A stretch of 64,000 bases of DNA from Sulfurospirillum barnesii SES-3 (GCF_000265295.1 NC_018002.1:2232001-2296000), one strand, 5' to 3'; numbered from the stretch's first letter, positions 9,276 through 19,496 are shown. The notes: generated by a model not told the origin, from the sequence alone. Numbers and translations are program-made.

Positions 9276-10382
9276 ATGTCACGAGTGATTGAAGTGTATG
9301 ATTATTTGCATACCATTCCAGAGTTAGGGTTTCAAGAATATAAAACTGCCGCTTTTTTAGCCCAAGAACTGCAAAAAGCAGGCTTTCATGTCACCACGAA
9401 TGTAGGCGAAACAACAGGGGTTGTGGGAGTGTATGACAGTGGGGTTGAGGGTTCTACCCTAGCATTACGTGCCGATATAGATGCGTTAGGACATATCATT
9501 GATGGGCAACCATGCGCCATGCATACCTGCGGTCACGATGCACATTCTGCTATGGTATTAGCTGCCGCTGAGGAGCTACTCGCCAATCAATGTATTAAAA
9601 AAGGTAAACTTAAAATCATTTTTCAACCTGCTGAGGAGATTGGTACAGGGGCTTTGGCAATGATTAACGGTGGGGCAATTGATGATGTTGATATGATTTT
9701 AGGGCTGCATTTACGCCCGCTTGAAGAGACAAGCATGGGCAAAGCAACCCCTGCGCTCTACCATGCCGCCTCGCAAAGGCTCAAAGGCGTTTTTCATGGC
9801 GTCTCAGCACATGGGGCACGTCCTCATTTGGGTATCAACGCCATTGATGCAGCCGTTGCCGCCATAACAGCAGTCAATGCCATTCATCTCAATCCAACCC
9901 AATCCTACAGCATTAAGGCCACCCAAATCATTGCAGATGCAGGTGTTACCAATGCTATTCCCAATGAAGCAACCGTGATTTGGGACGTGCGTTCTGAATT
10001 TAACAGTACCATGGATAGCCTTCTTGAAAAAGCAAAATCGGCGATTATTGCAGGAGCCGCAACGGTTGGGGCAAGCGTGGATGTCACCAACTATTTTGCT
10101 ATTCCTGCAGCTGAATATTCTGATGAAGCCATTGATGTTTTAACAAAAGCTATTGTAGAGGTTTATGGAGAAGAGGGGTTGTGTCCGCCGATTAAAACAG
10201 CGGGTGGGGAAGATTTTCATTACTATATCAAAGAAAAACCTTCTATTAAAGCAGGCTATTTTGGTCTAGGATGCGACTTAACCCCTGGATTACACCATCC
10301 TCAAATGGCGTTTAACAAAAATGCTTTAGAACACGGTAAAGATATTTTAATGCTAGCCGCCCAAAAAGTACTCAACGCCTAA
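9276..10382 (+). CDS. M20-family amidohydrolase (hippurate/N-acyl-amino-acid hydrolase-like)
   Basis: Cytosolic di-metal peptidase-like hydrolase, 368 aa, family M20 (IAA-amidohydrolase/hippuricase branch). Metal and catalytic motifs: HTCGHDAHS near 84, the PAEE catalytic glutamate near 118, GLHL near 146, a dimerisation (lid) domain containing SAHGARPH, and GGEDFHYY near 310. This branch removes acyl groups from amino acids or opens N-acyl peptides; the exact substrate cannot be read. AAAGGAAAAA precedes ATG. It is divergent from yjiHG, so it may act on what that pair imports (inference). A strong terminator follows. Confidence 0.85.
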   Translation: MSRVIEVYDYLHTIPELGFQEYKTAAFLAQELQKAGFHVTTNVGETTGVVGVYDSGVEGSTLALRADIDALGHIIDGQPCAMHTCGHDAHSAMVLAAAEELLANQCIKKGKLKIIFQPAEEIGTGALAMINGGAIDDVDMILGLHLRPLEETSMGKATPALYHAASQRLKGVFHGVSAHGARPHLGINAIDAAVAAITAVNAIHLNPTQSYSIKATQIIADAGVTNAIPNEATVIWDVRSEFNSTMDSLLEKAKSAIIAGAATVGASVDVTNYFAIPAAEYSDEAIDVLTKAIVEVYGEEGLCPPIKTAGGEDFHYYIKEKPSIKAGYFGLGCDLTPGLHHPQMAFNKNALEHGKDILMLAAQKVLNA

Positions 10383-10393
10383 AAACCCCTTGC

Positions 10394-10429
10394 AAAAAGG
10401 GGATGTCACGCACAAGGCATCCCCTTTTT
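10394..10429 (+). terminator. Rho-independent terminator after the M20 gene
   Basis: Perfect 12-bp stem AAAAAGGGGATG / CATCCCCTTTTT with a 12-nt loop. It ends in a T run on the + strand and, because of the A run, could also work for nspC on the other strand. Confidence 0.85.
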
Positions 10430-10460
10430 AGTGGAAAAAATGCTTTACATGTAAAGCGTT

Positions 10461-11606
10461 TTAATTGCGTCTTTTGTACTCATCGTACCCAAACTGACTT
10501 ACCACTTCATAGCTTCCATCTTTTCGTAAAACAGCCAAATCGGGGAGTTTTACGCCATTAAAGGTCGTATTTTTCACGATGGTGTAGTGAATCATATCTT
10601 CAAAGATGAGCTTATCGCCAATACGAAGTGGTGCGTCAAAACTGTAATCCCCCATAATGTCGCCCGCCAAACATGTCGGGCCTCCAAGGCGGTACATGTA
10701 AGGCTTTTCACCCACCTCTCCTGCACCTCGAATCATTGCACGATAGGGCATGGCAAGGGTGTCAGGCATATGCGCCTCAGCGGAGATGTCAAGAATGGCA
10801 ATGTCCATGCCATTGTGCACGATGTCCAAAACACTCGCCACCAATGACCCTGTTTGCCACCCCACCGCTTCACCAGGTTCCAAATAAACCGTAATGCCGT
10901 TATATCGTTTCCTAAAATCTTGAATCAGCGCAATGAGTTTTTCCACATCATAGCCCTCACGGGTGATGTGATGCCCTCCTCCAAAATTAATCCATTTCAT
11001 ACGAGGAATCAGCTCACCAAAACGCTCCTCAAAGCCTTTGAGCACTTCTTCCAAAGCGCTAGCATCTTGCTCGCACAAAGCGTGAAAATGAAGCCCCTCG
11101 ATGCCCTCTAATTTGTCGTATTGCATATTTTCTTTGGTGATGCCCAAGCGACTGTAAAGAGCACACGGGTTATACAAATCCACAGGGCTTGAAGAGACTT
11201 CAGGATTGAGGCGCAAACCGCAACTGGTTTTGCCAAGCGCTTTTGCTTTGTATTTTTCCCATTGGTTGAACGAGTTAAAGATAAGATGGTCACTCAAAGC
11301 GATGACCTCGTCAATCTCCTCTTCTTTGTACGCTGGAGAGTACGTGCACACCGAGCCTTTAAAAAACTCATGCGCAAATTTAGCTTCATGAAGCCCGCTA
11401 CACGTACAGCCACTGAGGTATTTGTCCACCAAAGAAGCCAGTGCTTTAAACGCAAAGCCTTTGAGGGCGAGCAAAATGGCAGCCCCTGAGCGCTCAGCGA
11501 CCTCTTTTAAACGTTTTAAATTTTCCTCTAAAAGTGCCTCTTCACACACATACGCTGGGGTTTGAATCTTTTCAATCACTGTTTCTATTTTGCTGATTTT
11601 AACCAT
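10461..11606 (-). CDS. nspC: Carboxynorspermidine decarboxylase
   Basis: PLP-dependent decarboxylase converting carboxyspermidine/carboxynorspermidine to spermidine/norspermidine, cytosolic. Fold type III (alanine-racemase-like barrel): PLP lysine in LALKGFAFK near residue 44, GLHFH near 170, the phosphate-binding glycine loop NFGGGHHI near 210, EPGEAVG near 245, and GPTCLAGD for the second-subunit active-site Cys. Length 381 aa is normal for NspC. GGGAGAAA precedes ATG. Its partner CASDH is encoded 3 kb away (14796-16010), separated by a chemoreceptor and an SDR, so the pathway is complete here but not a single operon. Confidence 0.93.
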   Translation of the reverse strand: MVKISKIETVIEKIQTPAYVCEEALLEENLKRLKEVAERSGAAILLALKGFAFKALASLVDKYLSGCTCSGLHEAKFAHEFFKGSVCTYSPAYKEEEIDEVIALSDHLIFNSFNQWEKYKAKALGKTSCGLRLNPEVSSSPVDLYNPCALYSRLGITKENMQYDKLEGIEGLHFHALCEQDASALEEVLKGFEERFGELIPRMKWINFGGGHHITREGYDVEKLIALIQDFRKRYNGITVYLEPGEAVGWQTGSLVASVLDIVHNGMDIAILDISAEAHMPDTLAMPYRAMIRGAGEVGEKPYMYRLGGPTCLAGDIMGDYSFDAPLRIGDKLIFEDMIHYTIVKNTTFNGVKLPDLAVLRKDGSYEVVSQFGYDEYKRRN

Positions 11607-11737
11607 ATTTTTCTCCCATTTTTACTCACGAAATGTAACATCTTTCGCCTTAACAAAAAAATATTACATAAATTATTCAAAAAGACGATTGTATGAGAGT
11701 ATTATTAGCTCATTTAGATGTGAAGAGGGGGAAGTAA

Positions 11738-13876
11738 ATGCAAGGGGTCAATATTAAAATTAAAGCACTTGTATTGTTTATTGTAAGTCTTGGGGTACTA
11801 ACGATTGCATCACTCGGAGTCATTTTTTACAAATCAGAAGCACTGATTAATACGCAAGTACATGATGAGCGAGAATTCATTTTAGATATGAATAAGCAAG
11901 AGCTCAAAGCTTATACGACGATGGCGGAAAAGGCGATTGGTTCCTTTTATGAAGCCTCTTCTTCGGAGTCCAACATCGCACAAAAGATCAAAGCCGATGC
12001 GATGATCCTCAAAAAAACATTGGATGACATCTACACCAACAACAAAGACAAACTCTCTAAAGATGAACTGCACACGATGCTTTTAGCGCTGATTAATGGC
12101 TACCGCTACAACAACGATGTGGGGTATTTTTATGCCTATAACATGGAAGGTATCAACGTCGTTCATCCCATCAACAAAGCACTGGTTGGTAAAAATTTGA
12201 TCGAGATGAAAGACAAAGAGGGAAACTTTGTTATCAAAGACCTCCTCAAAGCAGCCAAAGAGGGAACGGGGGTTACCAAGTTCATTTGGCCGCATCCCAT
12301 TACCAAACAAGATGAACCCAAACTCTCGTATAATTTCTACTATGAACCCTTAAACATCGTTATCGGTACGGGCGATTATGCCTCGAGCATCAAAGAACAT
12401 TTTCAAAATGAGGCGATTAAGATTCTTAACACTCTTCGCTACACGGATGACAACGAGGGCTACTTTTTTGGTTTCAAAAAAGGCACTGCGAACACTTATG
12501 TGTATGCGTTTCATGCCACAAAGCAAGATCGTCAAGGCAAAGAAATCAAACTGGATAGCACAGACTCTCAGGGGAAAATGTTTCGTAAAGAGCTGATTGA
12601 GGGGGCATTGAAAAACCCAAAAGAAGGGGTTTTTGTCATCTACAATTCGGAGCACCCCATCACCAAAAAAGATGCTCCAAAACTCGCCTACGCCAAATAC
12701 TTCAAAGAGTGGGATTGGACGATTGTCTCAGGCGTCTATATTGATGGGGTTGAAGCCAGTGTCGCCAAACAAGAAGAAAAAATCGCTTCCAATATTAACA
12801 GTATGATTTTTTCTATGATTCTCTCGAGCTCTTTGTTGGCAATTGTTGTTTTAGGAGTTGTGTATATGGTGATTAACGCCATGATTGCCACACCTTTAGT
12901 GAACTTAAAACAAACAGCCCATAATTTAGCTGTAGGCGATGGGGATTTAACAAAAAAACTGGAAGTGAAAAACAAAGATGAAATAGGCGATGCCTCGTAT
13001 GAAATCAATAATTTCATTGAAAAAGTCCGCTCTACCATCGCACTGGCAAAAGATACCAGCAGTGAAAACGCATCCATTGCACATGAACTCTCCACAACCA
13101 CTTTGCAAGTGGGTAAACGAGTGGAAGACTCTACGGCTATCATTGCGCAAGCAACCCATATGTCGGGGGAGACAAAAGAAGAGATTATCAACTCCATCAA
13201 AGAAGCAAAACAAAGCAAACAAGAGGTTGTAAAAGCCAACCAAGAACTCAAAAATGCACGTGAACACATTGAACTCTTAGGCAAACGTGTGCAAAGCAGT
13301 GCAACAACGGAGATGGAATTAGCACACCGCATTCAACAATTAAGCTCTGATGCAGAACAGGTAAAAAATGTCTTAACCGTGATTGGCGATATTGCTGATC
13401 AAACCAACCTCTTAGCCCTCAACGCTGCTATTGAAGCAGCAAGAGCTGGGGAGCACGGACGTGGTTTTGCGGTTGTGGCAGATGAAGTGCGAAAACTAGC
13501 CGAGCGTACGCAAAAAAGTTTAGTGGAGATTAATGCGACCATTAATGTCATTGTCCAATCCATTAATGACAGCAGCGAACAGATGAACCACAACTCTCAA
13601 GAGATTCAAGAGCTCTCAAGCATAGCCCAAAGCGTAGAAGATAAAATCAATATGACCGTTAGTAGTATGGAAATCGCCACCAATCTCAACGATAAAACCG
13701 TGGAAGATTACGTTAAAACGGGAGATAAAATCGATCTTATTGTAAGTAAAATTGAAGAGATCAACACGCTTTCAACCCAAAATACCAGAAGTGTTGAGGA
13801 GATTGCAGGAGCGAGTGAACATCTTAACGCACTCACTGAAAAACTCAATGCTATTTTAAATAAATTTAGAACCTAA
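11738..13876 (+). CDS. Methyl-accepting chemotaxis protein with tandem Cache domains
   Basis: Transmembrane chemoreceptor, 712 aa. TM1 about 8-31; periplasmic sensor about 35-350 made of two related Cache (sCache_2-type) units, each with a GYFY/GYFFGF turn, an HPI motif and a [11 protein letters not shown]-like end; TM2 about 353-375; HAMP to about 430; cytoplasmic signalling domain with the conserved hairpin [20 protein letters not shown] near 553. No CheR-docking pentapeptide at the C-terminus (ends AILNKFRT). Two-unit sCache receptors commonly bind small organic acids or related ligands, but the ligand here is unknown. Start ATG follows GGGGGAAGTAA. Confidence 0.92.
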   Translation: MQGVNIKIKALVLFIVSLGVLTIASLGVIFYKSEALINTQVHDEREFILDMNKQELKAYTTMAEKAIGSFYEASSSESNIAQKIKADAMILKKTLDDIYTNNKDKLSKDELHTMLLALINGYRYNNDVGYFYAYNMEGINVVHPINKALVGKNLIEMKDKEGNFVIKDLLKAAKEGTGVTKFIWPHPITKQDEPKLSYNFYYEPLNIVIGTGDYASSIKEHFQNEAIKILNTLRYTDDNEGYFFGFKKGTANTYVYAFHATKQDRQGKEIKLDSTDSQGKMFRKELIEGALKNPKEGVFVIYNSEHPITKKDAPKLAYAKYFKEWDWTIVSGVYIDGVEASVAKQEEKIASNINSMIFSMILSSSLLAIVVLGVVYMVINAMIATPLVNLKQTAHNLAVGDGDLTKKLEVKNKDEIGDASYEINNFIEKVRSTIALAKDTSSENASIAHELSTTTLQVGKRVEDSTAIIAQATHMSGETKEEIINSIKEAKQSKQEVVKANQELKNAREHIELLGKRVQSSATTEMELAHRIQQLSSDAEQVKNVLTVIGDIADQTNLLALNAAIEAARAGEHGRGFAVVADEVRKLAERTQKSLVEINATINVIVQSINDSSEQMNHNSQEIQELSSIAQSVEDKINMTVSSMEIATNLNDKTVEDYVKTGDKIDLIVSKIEEINTLSTQNTRSVEEIAGASEHLNALTEKLNAILNKFRT

Positions 13877-13881
13877 AGGTA

Positions 13882-13901
13882 AAGCCTCTTAAATGAGGCT
13901 T
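13882..13901. terminator. Bidirectional hairpin between mcp and SDR
   Basis: Stem AAGCCTC / GAGGCTT with loop TTAAAT between the convergent chemoreceptor and SDR stops. T-rich on the + side (TTCTTACT). Likely a shared terminator. Confidence 0.65.
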
Positions 13902-13902
13902 C

Positions 13903-14730
13903 TTACTCTCCTGCTTTGCGTGCGATGGTGTCTATCAACGTAGTAGGTAAAAGGCGTTTTAAGACCGCAAACAGTTTAGTGGGGAAGGTCACGGCGTAGC
14001 GTATTTTTGGCTTTTTTGCCTCGATGGCGTGTACTAAAACATCTAAAACTGCCTCCGCACCTAGCGTAAAGGGAGCATCACCACTTTTTTGCAACCTCTC
14101 TAGCGTTTTGGCATAAATCTCACGATGGGCGGAATGTTCTTGATCGATGTGTTGTACAAATTTGGCAAGAGCATTTTTGCGAAAATCACTGCGAATCGGT
14201 CCTGGCTCAATGAGCACGACATACACACCGCTTTTATAAAGCTCCAGTCGCAAGGTATCAGCCAACCCCTCGATGGCAAATTTGGAAGCGTTGTATGCCC
14301 CTCGGTAACTCATTGCAACAAAACCTAAGATGGAGCTGTTGTAAATGATGCGACCACTGCCTTGTTTTCGCATATAAGGAAGAACGAGGTTGGTCAATTC
14401 TTGTGTGCCAAAGACATTGGTTTCAAACTGTTCACGTAAAACCTCTCGCTTCAAATCTTCCACAGCTCCTGGTTGCCCATAAGCGCCATTGTTAAAAAGT
14501 ACATCAATGCGACCATTGGTAAGAGAAAGCATCCAAGAAAGTGCTTCTTGCATACTGTTGGTATCGCATAAATCAAGCTTAAACGCATTGAGCCCCTCAG
14601 TTTTTAAACGCTCAACGTCCGCTTCTTTGCGACACGTTGCAAAAACGCTGTAACCGAGTTTTTGAAGTCCGTGCGCGCAAGCGTAACCAATGCCCGTTGA
14701 ACAGCCAGTAATAAGAATGAATTTTGACAC
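13903..14730 (-). CDS. Short-chain dehydrogenase/reductase
   Basis: NAD(P)-dependent oxidoreductase of the classical SDR family, 275 aa. Cofactor motif TGCSTGIG at 8-15, NNGAYG near 82, catalytic Ser in YNSSILG and Tyr-Lys in YNASK near 144-148, then PGPIRSDF. The Arg after the first strand (ATCRKEADVERL) hints at NADP preference (inference). The C-terminal part (FPTKLFAVLKRLLP) is membrane-associating in look, as in retinol-dehydrogenase-like SDRs. Substrate unknown. It lies downstream of the CASDH gene but is separated from it by a hairpin, so it is probably transcribed alone. Confidence 0.85.
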   Translation of the reverse strand: MSKFILITGCSTGIGYACAHGLQKLGYSVFATCRKEADVERLKTEGLNAFKLDLCDTNSMQEALSWMLSLTNGRIDVLFNNGAYGQPGAVEDLKREVLREQFETNVFGTQELTNLVLPYMRKQGSGRIIYNSSILGFVAMSYRGAYNASKFAIEGLADTLRLELYKSGVYVVLIEPGPIRSDFRKNALAKFVQHIDQEHSAHREIYAKTLERLQKSGDAPFTLGAEAVLDVLVHAIEAKKPKIRYAVTFPTKLFAVLKRLLPTTLIDTIARKAGE

Positions 14731-14763
14731 AATTCGCCTTTACATGTAAAAGAAAAAGAGGTT

Positions 14764-14785
14764 GGGGCTTTACATGTAAAGCCCC
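14764..14785. terminator. 22-bp perfect palindrome built on the TTTACATGTAAA repeat
   Basis: The dispersed palindrome TTTACATGTAAA is extended on each side by GGGGC/GCCCC into a loop-less 22-bp perfect palindrome just after the CASDH stop. On the minus strand it is followed by CTCTTTTTCTTTT, so it can serve as the CASDH terminator. A second copy of the repeat lies at 14739-14750. Confidence 0.6.
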
Positions 14786-14795
14786 AGAAATAGCA

Positions 14796-16010
14796 TTATT
14801 TGACTTCGAACGTTTGTTCTGGTTTCATCTCGATGATTTTCCAAGGAAGTCCTTGCGTATTGAGTTCATCCATAAACGGTTTGGCGTCAAACTGTTCCAT
14901 ATTGAACACACCCTTGCCGCTCCATTTGCCCTCTAGCATCAGTTTTGCTCCAATCATCGCAGGCACACCCGTGGTATAGCTGACCGCTTGCGCACCCGTC
15001 TCACGGTAACACTCTTGATGGTCGCAGACGTTGTAGATGTAAATTTTGCGTTTTTTGCCGTCTTTCAAACCTTCAAACACACACCCAATGTTGGTAAAGC
15101 CAACCGTGCGAGGTCCAAGACTGGCAGGATCAGGCAACAAAGTTTTCAAAAATTCGATAGGAACGATTTTCATGCCCTTATGCTCCACCTCATCAATGCG
15201 AAGCATACCGATGTTTTCCAAACATTTCATGTGCGTGAGATAACTTTGACCAAAGGTCATAAAAAAGCGAATACGCTTCAATCCTTTGATGTTCAAAACA
15301 AGGGATTCTAGCTCTTCATGGTAGAGTAAATAACTGTCTTTTGGACCCACTTCTGGGTAATCCCACACCATTTTTACCGAAACGGGCTCTGTTTCTATCC
15401 ACTTGCCCTCTTCCCAGTAACGCCCTTTGGAACTTACTTCCCTGAGGTTAATCTCTGGATTAAAGTTGGTTGCAAACGCATAGCCATGATCGCCTGCATT
15501 ACAGTCTAAAATATCAATCGTATGAATCTCATCAAAAAGATACTGCTGTGCGTAAGCGCAATAAACATTGGTAACTCCTGGATCAAATCCACTGCCTAAA
15601 AGTGCCATAATGCCCGCATCTTTAAAAGCTTTATCTCGTGCCCATTGCTCTTTGTACTCAAATTTTGCAAGGTCTGGATGTTCATAATTAGCCGTGTCTA
15701 AGTAAGGCACTTTGGTTTTCACACATGCGTCCATAATGGTCAAATCTTGGTATGGAAGAGCGATGTTTAGTACGAGTGCTGGTTTTACTTTTTCGATTAA
15801 AGCGACCAGTGCGTCCACATCGTCCGCATCAATCGCTGCGGTTTCAATGTTTACATGTAAAGACTCTTTAATCTCACTAGCGATTTGGTCGCACTTGGAT
15901 TTGGTTCTGCTTGCTAAAACAATTTTGCTAAAAACATCGCTGTTCATCGCACATTTTTTGGTCACAACACGGCTTACACCGCCCGCACCGATAATTAATA
16001 CTGTTGCCAT
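14796..16010 (-). CDS. Carboxynorspermidine synthase (CASDH), saccharopine-dehydrogenase-like
   Basis: NAD(P)H-dependent reductive condensation of aspartate semialdehyde with putrescine or diaminopropane to carboxyspermidine/carboxynorspermidine, the step before NspC. 404 aa; Rossmann motif IGAGGVSRVV at 6-15 and the family's DTANYEHPD, GSGFDPGVTNVY, DCNAGDHGY and GAQAVSYTTGVPAMI segments. An ATG at 16031 is in frame, but AAGGAAA precedes ATG 16010 and the dinucleotide motif starts there. It contains one repeat copy (15850-15861), read as LHVN. Together with nspC it gives the alternative spermidine route common in Campylobacterota. Confidence 0.9.
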   Translation of the reverse strand: MATVLIIGAGGVSRVVTKKCAMNSDVFSKIVLASRTKSKCDQIASEIKESLHVNIETAAIDADDVDALVALIEKVKPALVLNIALPYQDLTIMDACVKTKVPYLDTANYEHPDLAKFEYKEQWARDKAFKDAGIMALLGSGFDPGVTNVYCAYAQQYLFDEIHTIDILDCNAGDHGYAFATNFNPEINLREVSSKGRYWEEGKWIETEPVSVKMVWDYPEVGPKDSYLLYHEELESLVLNIKGLKRIRFFMTFGQSYLTHMKCLENIGMLRIDEVEHKGMKIVPIEFLKTLLPDPASLGPRTVGFTNIGCVFEGLKDGKKRKIYIYNVCDHQECYRETGAQAVSYTTGVPAMIGAKLMLEGKWSGKGVFNMEQFDAKPFMDELNTQGLPWKIIEMKPEQTFEVK

Positions 16011-16108
16011 GATTTTCCTTTTAGGTTTCATTATGAGGCTTCTTTAATAATCCCTATCGCAATAGAAATTATCAAAAAAGCCTATTATAGGTTGTGTTTA
16101 TTACTACT

Positions 16109-16699
16109 TTATTTCAAAGAGTTTAGCACGATGTATGCTAACTCCAACGCACGTGCACGGTGTGAAAAGGCTTTTTTCACATTCTCATCTAACTCGCCTA
16201 ACGTTTTATCGTATCCACAAGGAATAAACATGGGGTCATACCCAAAACCATTATTACCCCTAGCCTCTGCTATCGCTTCTCCATGCATCCAACCGTGCAC
16301 ACAAAACGCTCCTTTAACACACACAAGCGCAATGGCTGCGGTATAAAAAGCAGGCGTTTTTTCAACACCGTGTTCTTTAAGTGTGGCAATGAGTTTGTTT
16401 AAATTATCGCTTGAGCTAGCAGTGACACCTGCATAACGTGCACTGTAAATACCAGGCGCTCCACCCAAAAGTGGCACGCTAATCCCGCTGTCATCGCTTA
16501 AAACGATGTCGTTTTTATCACTCAGTTTTTCATACACCGCTCGTGCTTTAATGAGGGCATTTTCTTTAAACGTGACACCCGTTTCTTCAATCTCAAAGGG
16601 CTCCATAATGTCGCTGTACGCAACCACTTCATACGCATGAATCCATGATTGAAACTCTCTCACCTTACCTTGATTGGACGTAGCTAAAACAATTTTCAA
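16109..16699 (-). CDS. rdgB: XTP/dITP diphosphatase (non-canonical purine NTPase)
   Basis: House-cleaning enzyme (HAM1/RdgB family, 196 aa) that hydrolyses ITP, dITP and XTP to monophosphates so deaminated purines are not incorporated. Signature segments: [11 protein letters not shown] at 5-15, SDDSGI near 70, [10 protein letters not shown] near 85, [14 protein letters not shown] near 150, and SHRARAL near the C-terminus. Usual length. It starts 48 bp after mltA ends on the same strand. Confidence 0.93.
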   Translation of the reverse strand: MKIVLATSNQGKVREFQSWIHAYEVVAYSDIMEPFEIEETGVTFKENALIKARAVYEKLSDKNDIVLSDDSGISVPLLGGAPGIYSARYAGVTASSSDNLNKLIATLKEHGVEKTPAFYTAAIALVCVKGAFCVHGWMHGEAIAEARGNNGFGYDPMFIPCGYDKTLGELDENVKKAFSHRARALELAYIVLNSLK

Positions 16700-16747
16700 T
16701 GCTCATTCTCCCTACTCATATACGCTTTTATTTTACCCATTTTTTGT

Positions 16748-17815
16748 TTAAAACTTCGGCTCCATCACCCACACTTCAAGCGGTGCTTTAAGCTCACCTG
16801 CTATCCATTTGGCTCGCTCTCCATACCCCATAAACATATCGGCTCGGTTAGGCCCCTTAATCGCCCCACCCGTATCTTGTGCAAAAACAAACTTTTCCAC
16901 TTTGTAATAAGGTGATTCGCTCTTAATCGCCACAAGTGAGCCTAATGGAATATAATTTCTATCTACCGCTACAGAGCGTTCAGGCGTTAATACAACACCC
17001 AAACTCCCCGTAGCACGTTGCTCCATTTTGCGGAAAAAAACATAACTGGGGTTGGTGTTTAAAAGTGCATCAATTTTAGAAGGATGCGCCTCAAGCCATG
17101 CTTTAATTTTTTGCATGGAAACCTCTTCTGGGCTTGAGAAAATCCCTCTATCGACCATTTCTCTCCCGAGTGATTTATATGTATGCCCATTACTATCGGC
17201 GTAGCCTATAAATATCACCCTGCCATCTTCTAGCTCAACACGTCCTGAGCCTTGTACTTCCATAAAAAAGAGGTCTATTTTATCGTCCACATAACATAAA
17301 ATTTCTGCGTTTATTTTACGTTTAGCAATCTCTTCACGGGTAAAATACGGTACTACCTTTCCTTTCACAGAACGCCCACGCATTTTTGCGTCATTTTCAC
17401 CCACAATTTTAATCAAATCTTTAGGCTTGCCATACACAGGGTATTTAAAGCGTTCACTCTTTTTTAAACTTCCATGCAACAGTGGCTCATAATAACCTGT
17501 GAGCATAGAGCGTTGCTCATTGGGTTCTACTTTTTTAAGTACAAAAGTATTTTGAAAAAAGGCTTTTGCATCCTTTACATGTAAAGAGTGTTCACACACC
17601 TTAGCATAGACTTTTTGCGTCTGAGGGGCTTTACAATTCTCACGAAAAAGCATTAAAAGCTCATCAAAATTTTCCTCATGACTAAAGCTTTCAAAATGCT
17701 TGTTTTGCTCTTGAAGCGTTGAAGCAAAAGCGTCGTCTTGCGATGTGGGGGAGAGTTTAGAAGCACAGCCAGTAAAACCTACGAGAATACAAAAAGAAAG
17801 AAAAAAATAGCGCAT
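16748..17815 (-). CDS. mltA: Membrane-bound lytic murein transglycosylase A (MltA), lipoprotein
   Basis: Peptidoglycan lytic transglycosylase, exported and probably lipid-anchored: signal MRYFFLSFCILVGFTGC with the lipobox Cys at 17. The MltA beta-barrel signature MLTGYYEPL and the C-terminal 3D domain (VDRNYIPLGSLVAI, AQDTGGAIKGPNRADMFMGYG) with its catalytic Asp residues are present. Three in-frame ATGs exist (17848, 17821, 17815). The first lies inside a strong hairpin with no spaced ribosome site. I prefer 17815 because the signal peptide begins there, but the start is uncertain. One repeat copy (17574-17585) is read as LHVK. Confidence 0.88.
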   Translation of the reverse strand: MRYFFLSFCILVGFTGCASKLSPTSQDDAFASTLQEQNKHFESFSHEENFDELLMLFRENCKAPQTQKVYAKVCEHSLHVKDAKAFFQNTFVLKKVEPNEQRSMLTGYYEPLLHGSLKKSERFKYPVYGKPKDLIKIVGENDAKMRGRSVKGKVVPYFTREEIAKRKINAEILCYVDDKIDLFFMEVQGSGRVELEDGRVIFIGYADSNGHTYKSLGREMVDRGIFSSPEEVSMQKIKAWLEAHPSKIDALLNTNPSYVFFRKMEQRATGSLGVVLTPERSVAVDRNYIPLGSLVAIKSESPYYKVEKFVFAQDTGGAIKGPNRADMFMGYGERAKWIAGELKAPLEVWVMEPKF

Positions 17816-17828
17816 CGACATCCATTGA

Positions 17829-17853
17829 AAAGAGATGCACGCAAGCATCTCTT
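17829..17853. terminator. Hairpin between the small membrane gene and mltA
   Basis: Stem AAGAGATGC / GCATCTCTT with loop ACGCAA. It is followed by T-rich sequence on both strands. Likely terminates or attenuates the upstream small gene; it overlaps the most upstream possible mltA start. Confidence 0.5.
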
Positions 17854-17862
17854 AATTTTTAG

Positions 17863-18033
17863 TTAACCTTGTTTTTTAAGCTTTACAAGTTCGGCTTTAA
17901 TCGCATCAAACTCTGCATAAATTTTATTGTGTTCCATTACAACCCAATGGTTCAATCCAATATAATAAAGCGTAATAAAATACGCCAACACACACCCAAT
18001 AAAGCCTAAAATATGTGTAATTTCAAATTCCAT
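17863..18033 (-). CDS. Small single-TM membrane protein (56 aa)
   Basis: Short gene not previously listed: ATG 18033 preceded by GGAGTGGAT, 56 codons, TAA at 17863. One membrane helix near residues 6-26 (HILGFIGCVLAYFITLYYIGL), then a charged helical tail (EFDAIKAELVKLKKQG). I do not recognise the family. Good ribosome site and a clean TM-plus-tail layout support it. It lies upstream of mltA on the same strand. Confidence 0.6.
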   Translation of the reverse strand: MEFEITHILGFIGCVLAYFITLYYIGLNHWVVMEHNKIYAEFDAIKAELVKLKKQG

Positions 18034-18179
18034 ATCCACTCCTTTTCTTGGTATCTTGTTGGCTAGGATTATAACATAAAACCAGCTTGTACAAAGTGAG
18101 ATTTTAAAATTTCATAGACTTTTCAAAGTTTAACAAAGGTAAAATCCAACGTGATTAAAATTAGAGGAATATTGCATCC

Positions 18180-19496
18180 ATGTTTAAAACTATTTTCCCA
18201 CTGACACTTATTATCTCCCTTCGTTTTTTAGGTCTGTTTATTGTTTTACCTGTCCTTTCGGTTTATGCGCTTCATCTAGAGGGTTCGAGTGAATTTTTAG
18301 TGGGTATTACCATTGGTGGCTATGCTATTACACAAATGTTTTTACAAATTCCCTTTGGCATTCTCTCTGATAAAATTGGACGAAAAATTACGATTTTTAT
18401 TGGTTTAGTCATCTTTATGATAGGTTCACTTGTTTGTGGGTTTAGTGAAAATATTTACGGACTCATGATTGGACGATTTTTACAAGGTGCAGGAGCTATT
18501 GGTGCAGTTGGAACGGCAATGATTAGCGATATGGTCAAAGAAGAAGTCCGTGCCAAAGCCATGGCGATTATGGGTGGAAGTATTGCGGCAAGTTTTGCAA
18601 TTTCCATGATGCTAGGCTCGCTCATTGGCGGGTACTACGGTGTGGATAAGCTCTTTTTCATCACCGCAGCCCTTTCTGTTTTTGCGATTATTGTGCTCTA
18701 CACTAAAGTGCCAAATCCTCCTAAAATCGTTCACCATTACGGAGCGGATGAAGCAGAGCTTAAACACATTTTCAAAGACACCAATTTAATGAAAATGAAC
18801 ATCACCAACCTGTTGCAAAAAGGGATGATGACCCTAGCCTTTATGGTCATTCCTATCATTATGTTTAAAGAGTTTGGATTTGAGAAAAAAGAGTTGTGGA
18901 TGGTCTATCTGCCTGCTATGATTTGTGGTGTTCTTGCCATGGGGCCTTCAGCTATTTTAGGTGAGAAAAAACACAAAGCCAAAGAGATGCTTATGATTGG
19001 CATCGTGCTCTTTGGAACAAGCTATGTGATGATGGGTTATGCCAAAAGCGCGCCATGGTTTATCGTAGGGGTTGTGCTCTTTTTTATTGGTTTCAATATG
19101 CACGAACCGCTCATGCAATCCATGGCAAGTAAATACGCAAAGATTCATCAAAAAGGAGCGGCCCTTGGTGTTTTTAACTCTTTTGGCTATGCAGGAACTT
19201 TTATTGGTGGGGTATTTGGAGGCTTGTTTTTACAACACTTTGGCATTATGGAAATTGCTTGGGTGATATTTATTGCCTGTATTTTGTGGCTTTTTCTCAT
19301 AGCTTCTTTAAAAAATCCTAGTATCAATAAAAATCTTTACCTCCCTTTTGAAACCATTGATCTCACACGTATGCTACACCTCAGCCATGTAAAAGGGGTC
19401 GTGGAATGGTACAAAAACGAGAGTGAACAACTCTTAGTGGTCAAATACGACTCCGAACTCACCGACAAAGAGACCATTTTAGCGGTTTTAGAATAA
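18180..19496 (+). CDS. yajR: YajR-like major facilitator transporter with C-terminal ferredoxin-fold domain
   Basis: Twelve-helix inner-membrane MFS transporter, 438 aa. The N-terminal half carries SLRFLGLFIVLPVLSVY, the motif-A segment GILSDKIGRK near 63-72 and GRFLQGAGAIGA, which match E. coli YajR closely; VVLFFIGFNMHEPLMQS fits too. The last about 65 residues (HVKGVVEWYKNESEQLLVVKYDSELTDKETI, in parts) match the soluble YAM domain of YajR, a ferredoxin-like fold. Substrate is unknown. The YqaA-like frame begins at the very next codon after its TAA, in the same reading frame. Confidence 0.85.
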   Translation: MFKTIFPLTLIISLRFLGLFIVLPVLSVYALHLEGSSEFLVGITIGGYAITQMFLQIPFGILSDKIGRKITIFIGLVIFMIGSLVCGFSENIYGLMIGRFLQGAGAIGAVGTAMISDMVKEEVRAKAMAIMGGSIAASFAISMMLGSLIGGYYGVDKLFFITAALSVFAIIVLYTKVPNPPKIVHHYGADEAELKHIFKDTNLMKMNITNLLQKGMMTLAFMVIPIIMFKEFGFEKKELWMVYLPAMICGVLAMGPSAILGEKKHKAKEMLMIGIVLFGTSYVMMGYAKSAPWFIVGVVLFFIGFNMHEPLMQSMASKYAKIHQKGAALGVFNSFGYAGTFIGGVFGGLFLQHFGIMEIAWVIFIACILWLFLIASLKNPSINKNLYLPFETIDLTRMLHLSHVKGVVEWYKNESEQLLVVKYDSELTDKETILAVLE